Source of the DNA: Bacteroidales bacterium UBA6117
Lineage (GTDB): Bacteria > Bacteroidota > Bacteroidia > Bacteroidales > VadinHA17
Reading direction: 5' to 3'
NCBI GenBank assembly: GCA_002428385.1
Contig: DIWB01000027.1
Location: 1-64,000, forward strand
Length of the DNA: 64,000 bases
Shown: one piece after another, positions 59,207 through 64,000 of the stretch
Layout: each line of letters begins with the position of its first letter
Position numbering within the stretch: position 1 is the stretch's first letter
The notes under the pieces: generated by a model
What the model saw: the letters and a program-made list of their open reading frames with translations, nothing else
Told to the model about the DNA's origin: nothing
The model's database searches: none
Made by a program: the position numbers and the translations under genes

Positions 59207-59264
59207 GAGGCCTGAAGTTTCCCAATCTTAAAACCCCGGAATAATCTGAATTCACAATCCTGAA

Positions 59265-60140
59265 ATGGGAAGAATACTTAAGACAGCCGGCAATTACCTC
59301 TCTCTGGTCAAATTCATGCATACGGTTTTTGCCATGCCTTTCGCACTTATAGGCTTCACCCTGGCTGTAACCACCACGACCAATGAATTCAGCTTAAGGC
59401 TACTTCTGCTGATAATACTGTGCATGGTTTTTGCAAGAAATGCTGCAATGGGCTTCAACAGACTGGTTGACAGAAAGTTCGACTCACTGAACCCCAGAAC
59501 AGATCAGAGGGAGATCCCTTCAGGCAAGATCGGGGTAAAATCGGCTGGTTTCTTTGTAGCCATAAATGCCATCCTTTTTGTTATATCGGCCGGACTTATA
59601 AACAAGCTCACTCTTTTCCTTTCACCCGTCGCCCTGGCAGTGATCCTGGGCTACAGCCTTACCAAAAGATTCACATTTCTGTGCCACTTCATCCTTGGTC
59701 TTGGACTGAGCCTCGCTCCCATAGGTGCATATATTTCCGTGACTGGTTCATTCCATTACCTCCCTATTCTGTATTCCCTGATTGTAATTACATGGGTAAG
59801 CGGATTTGACATCATCTATGCCCTTCAGGACGCGGAATTTGACAAAGAACACAACCTTCATTCAATACCTTCACTGACAGGAAGGAAAAAGGCCCTCGCA
59901 ATTTCAGGCTTTGTACATTTTTTAACTTTCATCCTTGTGGTTGCAGCCGGGACAGCAGGCAACGGGAAAGTACTTTACCTGACCGGAGCCATCGTTTTCA
60001 CAGGACTGCTTTTATGGCAGCATATCCTTGTGAAACCAAACGACCTTAGCAGGGTGACGCTGGCATTTCAGACCACAAACGGTATTGCAAGTGTGATATA
60101 TGCACTTTTCGTGATACTCGACCTTGTAATTTTTGCCTGA
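59265..60140 (+). CDS. UbiA-family prenyltransferase
   Basis: The 291-residue integral membrane protein has about eight to nine hydrophobic helices and the two aspartate-rich motifs of the family: 'NRLVDRKFD' near 66-74 and 'YALQDAEFD' near 187-195. These bind the prenyl diphosphate through magnesium. The pattern fits 4-hydroxybenzoate polyprenyltransferase-like enzymes; in Bacteroidetes with menaquinone the likely role is MqnP of the futalosine route or a related quinone step. No other quinone genes are adjacent. It follows pheT by 58 bp in the same direction. Confidence 0.88.
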   Translation: MGRILKTAGNYLSLVKFMHTVFAMPFALIGFTLAVTTTTNEFSLRLLLLIILCMVFARNAAMGFNRLVDRKFDSLNPRTDQREIPSGKIGVKSAGFFVAINAILFVISAGLINKLTLFLSPVALAVILGYSLTKRFTFLCHFILGLGLSLAPIGAYISVTGSFHYLPILYSLIVITWVSGFDIIYALQDAEFDKEHNLHSIPSLTGRKKALAISGFVHFLTFILVVAAGTAGNGKVLYLTGAIVFTGLLLWQHILVKPNDLSRVTLAFQTTNGIASVIYALFVILDLVIFA

Positions 60141-60196
60141 TTTGGGATAGCCTGTCAGTTTTTTTTGTTTATTGGCGCTTGAAATACCGTAACCTG

Positions 60197-61324
60197 ATGT
60201 CCGAAATAATTATTAAAGAAGTCCAGTCCCGCGGGGAGCTCCGGGAATTCATCTACCTTCCGGCAAAGGTTCACAAGGGGGAACCCGGGTGGCTGCCACC
60301 GCTCTATCCGGACGAATGGCACCTGTTCGACAAGAAAAAGAACAGGTCGTACAACTATGCCGATGCTGCCTTCTTTATTGCCTGGAAGGACAAGAAACCT
60401 GTTGGAAGGATAATGACTATTATAAACAACAGGTATAACAAAATAAAAAACGAAAAGCACGGCAGGTTCAGCTTCATGGAGTGCTATAACGACCGGGAGA
60501 TATTCCATGCCCTCATTTCAAAGGCTGAGGAGTGGGTCAGGGACAGGGGTATGGTGAAGATTGTTGGTCCGATGGGATTCTCGGACAAGGATCCCCAGGG
60601 ATTCCAGATCGAGGGATTCGAGTATCCTTACCTCTTCACTGCTCCGACCAACTCACCTTACATGCCGGTTCTGCTTGAAGAAGAAGGATATACCAAGGAG
60701 ATTGATCTGGTGAATTACAATCTTCCGATCCCTGATTCGTATCCTCCTGTATATTTAAAGGCCCTGGAAAGATACTCACGAAACGGAGAGATATCTATTG
60801 TCGAATTTAAATCAAAGAAAGAGATAAAACCTGTAATCATACCTGTTCTGGAACTCATGAACCAGACCTTCATCTCAATTTACGGGTATGTTCCGCTTAA
60901 TGATGCCGAGAAAGAGGAATTGGCCGGAAGATATCTGCCTATTTTGGATCCGGAATTCGTAAAAATTGCCAGGGTGAAAGACGAATTTGTCGGTTTCGTG
61001 GTGGCGCTTCCCGACATGACTCCCGGAATAATTGCCGCCAGGGGAAAACTCTTTCCGTTCGGAATATTGAAGATACTGAAAGAAATGAAGAAGTCGACCA
61101 AGCTGATGCTGATGCTCGGAGGGGTAAAGGAAGAATACAGGGGAAAGGGAATAGATGTAATGCTGGGCGTAAAGCTCCTTGAATCAGCCAAAAAGCGTCA
61201 CAAGACAATCCTCGACAGTCACCTTATAATGGAACAGAATGCCAGAATGAGAGCTGAATGCGACCGGATGAACGGGAAGATAGTAAAGCGCTTCAGAATT
61301 TTCCAGAAGAGTCTTGTTGACTAA
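60197..61324 (+). CDS. GNAT-like acyltransferase-domain protein
   Basis: The start at 60197 (MSEIIIKEVQ) is the first ATG; a TTG 18 bp earlier adds nothing recognisable. The 375-residue protein is a long two-lobed GNAT-like protein: an N-terminal half with 'FIAWKDKKPVGRIMTIINNRYNK', 'VKIVGPMGFSDKDPQGFQIEGFEYPYLFTAPTNSPYMPVLLEEEGY', and a C-terminal half ending 'LGGVKEEYRGKGIDVMLGVKLLESAKKRHKTILDSHLIMEQNARMRAECDRMNGK'. The R-G-K-G-I-D of 'YRGKGIDVML' resembles the acetyl-CoA loop. Common and uncharacterised in Bacteroidetes. Same strand as ubiA-like gene, 56 bp apart. Confidence 0.75.
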   Translation: MSEIIIKEVQSRGELREFIYLPAKVHKGEPGWLPPLYPDEWHLFDKKKNRSYNYADAAFFIAWKDKKPVGRIMTIINNRYNKIKNEKHGRFSFMECYNDREIFHALISKAEEWVRDRGMVKIVGPMGFSDKDPQGFQIEGFEYPYLFTAPTNSPYMPVLLEEEGYTKEIDLVNYNLPIPDSYPPVYLKALERYSRNGEISIVEFKSKKEIKPVIIPVLELMNQTFISIYGYVPLNDAEKEELAGRYLPILDPEFVKIARVKDEFVGFVVALPDMTPGIIAARGKLFPFGILKILKEMKKSTKLMLMLGGVKEEYRGKGIDVMLGVKLLESAKKRHKTILDSHLIMEQNARMRAECDRMNGKIVKRFRIFQKSLVD

Positions 61325-61383
61325 CAAGCATACAATCGGCAAAAATCACAAACTTCTTTACATCATTCATATATTATCAGGTT

Positions 61384-63036
61384 TCAGAACCTGAATATGA
61401 ATGACAGCCCGAGCAGCTCCTTGAACTGTACCCTTGCGGTCTTTCTCTGCTTTCCGTCATCACCCATTACAGGGTTTTTATCCTTGTCAAAGAGAAGTGT
61501 CTTTGTATCATCATCGAAAATCAGGTGGGTATTGAGCCTTACATCGGTGAACCAGTTGAGATTGGCCTGAATGATCATTTCCCAGTCAACGTCAATATTC
61601 AGCGGATTATTCACATAGTTGGTAAACAACTGCAGCCTGTTGGTTACAACCATGTTTTTCATCGGACGCATCTCATTCATTATCATAAAACTGGCTCCCG
61701 GTTCGTGCTTCGACCTCCGGTCCGCCGCAATTCCGTATTTAGTCTGCTCAATATTTGCAGTGTCCGGCACGAATGTACCCTTGTACGAAAGCGGCGACAG
61801 GTTTATAGATGTCTTCTTGTTTGGCTTGTAATCAAGTCCGAATCCAAGTGTCAGGACAGCAGGGTTAAGTAATTTTGAAACAGGAATTGTATCCGGGTAA
61901 TTGTAGCCTTTCGAGACCTGAGTTTTAAACAGCATAATTGCGCTGAAATCGAACTTACCGAAAGCCTTGTGATTGAGCTTTGAATTTGTCTCCAGCAGGT
62001 CGAGATTCTTTCTGATGTCCTCGCTTCCCGACTTTATAAGTCCGTACTTCAACCGCGCAAAATTTGCTGAGGAAAGAAGCTTGCTCCTGTTGTTGTAATC
62101 GGCGAACCATGTCAGGTCGAGAGCTGTGGAGATGTTGTTTTCTCCGCCCTTGACCCAGTTGGATACCATTCCCTGGTTAAGCGAGAAGGACGCTTCAGTC
62201 CTGTATCTCCAGTACTGCGATTTCGTAAGAATCCTGTTTATATCGATAAGTGTTGTGTTGTCCCTGGGTTCAATGTCAATCCTTGCTTCGGAAACATTCC
62301 CCTGGCGTGTGGGCCTCCTTATGGAAACCCCATGCTCGAGATAAAGTCCGATTGTGTTTCTTGAGGGATTGCCTATCCAGACGGTCACCGAATCGTCAAG
62401 ATCATTTTTAAGCCAGAACCTTATCATACGGTCCGACCCGGAGTTCAGCCAGAGTGGATACTCCCCCACTCCCGGTCCGGTAAATGTGATAATACTTGAA
62501 TCGCGTGCTTCCAGGTAATCAAGCAGAACATTGACTGCAGCCCTGATTGAATCGTTCCTGAATTTATAACCTGAAAACGCGAGCGAATCTGCAATAACCG
62601 GAATCTGTATCGAATCAATTCTCTGCATTGTATCAACCGGCAATGCGTAGGTTATCCTTTTTACAGATGGCAGGGTGTCACCTGCTATCCTGAGCGAATC
62701 GAAAGGATATCCCGTCAGATAATGCCTTGTTGAATCAAAGGGAGGAGAGGATGAGGCAAGCAGCAGCCGTCCGATAGCCCCATAAAGGGGATCGGCCGGC
62801 TGACGCACCGGCCGGAACCTGAATTTTTTCTGAAGCAGTCTCACGGCCTCGTCCTGTGACAGAACAATACCCTGAGGGAGCACAGTGTCGCGCTGAAAAG
62901 CAGGAGAAGCTTTTATTGTATCTGTCACTGCCACTGCAGAATCAACCATGTTTGTCACTTCCTGAGAGATTCCGGGAGTCAGGTAAAAAAATACAAATAG
63001 TATCAAAGGGAGGAGATATCTTCCTTTCATAAGCAT
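61384..63036 (-). CDS. DUF3078-type outer-membrane protein
   Basis: The start is at 63036 or six bases later; both follow an N-terminal leader 'GRYLLPLILFVFFYLTPGISQ' with cleavage near SQE. A longer frame from 63084 would place a hydrophilic segment before the signal peptide and is rejected. The 550-residue mature protein begins with a Ser/Asp/Thr-rich region, then DUF3078 features: 'NTTLIDINRILTKSQYWRYRTEASFSLNQGMVSNWVKGGENN' and repeated strands 'NLDLLETNSKLNHKAFGKFDFSAIMLFK' typical of an outer-membrane barrel, ending in FIFRF. Function unknown. Convergent with the GNAT-like gene and divergent from yicC. Confidence 0.82.
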   Translation of the reverse strand: MLMKGRYLLPLILFVFFYLTPGISQEVTNMVDSAVAVTDTIKASPAFQRDTVLPQGIVLSQDEAVRLLQKKFRFRPVRQPADPLYGAIGRLLLASSSPPFDSTRHYLTGYPFDSLRIAGDTLPSVKRITYALPVDTMQRIDSIQIPVIADSLAFSGYKFRNDSIRAAVNVLLDYLEARDSSIITFTGPGVGEYPLWLNSGSDRMIRFWLKNDLDDSVTVWIGNPSRNTIGLYLEHGVSIRRPTRQGNVSEARIDIEPRDNTTLIDINRILTKSQYWRYRTEASFSLNQGMVSNWVKGGENNISTALDLTWFADYNNRSKLLSSANFARLKYGLIKSGSEDIRKNLDLLETNSKLNHKAFGKFDFSAIMLFKTQVSKGYNYPDTIPVSKLLNPAVLTLGFGLDYKPNKKTSINLSPLSYKGTFVPDTANIEQTKYGIAADRRSKHEPGASFMIMNEMRPMKNMVVTNRLQLFTNYVNNPLNIDVDWEMIIQANLNWFTDVRLNTHLIFDDDTKTLLFDKDKNPVMGDDGKQRKTARVQFKELLGLSFIFRF

Positions 63037-63263
63037 CGGTTTTGATACAAGATTTACCTGTTCAAGGTATAAATATAACGTCACATAAGACGTTTAATTT
63101 GTGCAAAGATAACAAAATCAATCCGGAAGATGCTGAAATATCCCTGTTGATCAGAGTTATAATACTGATTATCTTGCTATTAAAAGTCAATTTTTAATAT
63201 TTTTTTAACATTTTTTATAAAAACAACCAGAATTCGTACCTTTCAGCGCTAACCTGAACTTAT

Positions 63264-64000
63264 ATGATCAAATCCATGACAGGCTACGGGAAATCCATAG
63301 CCGAAACACCTCAGAAAAAGATCACTGTTGAGATCAAATCGCTGAATTCCAAGCAACTGGACCTGAACACAAAGGTACCCTGGCTCTATAAAGAAAAGGA
63401 GCTGGAGATAAGAAATATTATCAGCCAACTCCTGGAAAGGGGCAAAATCGATTTCTCCATTTATTTTGATATTCTCGAAGATGAGGGGATCCCGGTAATA
63501 AACAAGACCATTGTGAAAAGCTATTTCAGACAGCTCAGGGAACTGGCCTCCGAGATTGAAATCAACATCGACGATCAGATAATGCCCATAATTATGAGGC
63601 TCCCTGATTCTCTCAAAACCGAAAAGCTGGAGGTGCCGGAAGATGAGTGGAAAACGGTAAAGGAACGTATCATGGAATCAGTAAACGTCCTCGACCTTTA
63701 CCGCGCCGAAGAAGGAAAATCAATTGAGGCCGACCTCAGAAAGAGGGTATCCGGGATTCTTGAATCACTTGCAGAAGTGGAGAAATTTGAACCCGGCAGG
63801 ATTGACAAGGTCAGGGAAAGGCTTTGGGCAATTCTCAGCGATAATAACGGGACAGAAAACATTGACAAAAACAGGTTCGAACAGGAGCTGATTTTCTACC
63901 TGGAGAAATTTGACATCAACGAGGAGAAGGTAAGGCTGAAAAAGCATTGCGAGTATTTCCTGGAGACAATAGACACGCCTTCCCCGAACGGGAAAGTGCT
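63264..64000 (+). CDS. yicC: YicC/YloC-family endoribonuclease (partial)
   Basis: The gene starts at 63264 with 'MIKSMTGYGKSIAE', the classical YicC N-terminus, and runs to the window edge without a stop: 245 codons are visible of about 290 expected. 'KKITVEIKSLNSKQLDLNTKVP' and 'EIRNIISQLLERGKIDFSIYF' (N-terminal YicC domain, about 1-155) and 'LDLYRAEEGKSIEADLRKRVSGIL' followed by 'RFEQELIFYLEKFDINEEKVRLKKHCEYF' (start of the DUF1732 domain) are family features. The family has RNA-cleaving activity. The upstream 180 bp hold a divergent promoter region with DUF3078. Confidence 0.93.
   Translation, partial: MIKSMTGYGKSIAETPQKKITVEIKSLNSKQLDLNTKVPWLYKEKELEIRNIISQLLERGKIDFSIYFDILEDEGIPVINKTIVKSYFRQLRELASEIEINIDDQIMPIIMRLPDSLKTEKLEVPEDEWKTVKERIMESVNVLDLYRAEEGKSIEADLRKRVSGILESLAEVEKFEPGRIDKVRERLWAILSDNNGTENIDKNRFEQELIFYLEKFDINEEKVRLKKHCEYFLETIDTPSPNGKV

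Overview
The window reads as a chromosomal segment of a Bacteroidota bacterium, most likely Bacteroidales or a close relative. Grounds for this: a TonB-dependent receptor, many Cys-lipoproteins, DUF5916 and DUF3078 proteins, a GldF-GldG fusion, a radical-SAM/lipoprotein pair of the type known from Bacteroidetes, the surE-small ORF-lpxB cluster, and several upstream regions with the Bacteroidetes -7 box TAnnTTTG and few recognisable Shine-Dalgarno sites. I see no rRNA, tRNA, CRISPR array, prophage or replication origin. About 52 genes or gene remnants are annotated; the last (yicC) runs off the right edge.

Layout. 1-4311: an IS200/IS605-family element has cut a six-bladed propeller lipoprotein gene; upstream of it lie a second propeller protein and a translationally coupled radical SAM/SPASM enzyme plus small lipoprotein. 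4312-5098: a long gene-free stretch packed with short palindromes. 5099-11698: a membrane protein, an exported ankyrin protein, a CBM9-like protein, a leaderless subtilase with a four-helix membrane partner, and a cellobiose/acylglucosamine 2-epimerase. 11893-20441: a broken gene start, two large family-2 glycoside hydrolases and an M1 metallopeptidase. 20463-30555: an SDR epimerase, a TldD/TldE pair in which only TldD carries a Tat-lipoprotein leader, a tail fragment of a YidE transporter, a PQQ-type propeller, a class A PBP and a TonB receptor. 30778-40014: DUF937 protein without an ATG, an orphan HlyD-type adaptor, a Tat-exported Gfo/Idh/MocA oxidoreductase, small lipoprotein and PepSY proteins, an amidase, TatA and an M49-like peptidase. 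40051-40999: a scar of repeats and fragments (ISNCY transposase start, ABC-permease tail). 40986-46990: a nagB-nagA-symporter operon and a DUF5916 protein. 47004-64000: core genes (dnaN, DnaQ-like exonuclease, FAH-fold protein, gldFG with a DUF4340 gene, SpoIID-like, surE-lpxB, pheT, ubiA-like, GNAT-like, DUF3078, yicC).

How it fits together. The two GH2 enzymes, the epimerase, the CBM9-like protein and nagB-nagA-symporter point to use of beta-galactosides and amino sugars. M1, M49, S8, TldD/E and an amidase make a peptide-degrading side. TatA lies in the same window as two proteins with twin-arginine leaders. PBP1, the SpoIID-like protein, SurE-LpxB and DUF3078 belong to the cell envelope.

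The most interesting points are the radical-SAM/lipoprotein cassette and its IS-damaged propeller neighbours, the subtilase/4-TM pair, the split localisation signals of TldD/TldE, and a set of intergenic repeats (palindromes, 7-bp tandem arrays, a 26-bp dispersed repeat), several of which sit in divergent promoter regions. All functional calls come from reading motifs; no database search was run.
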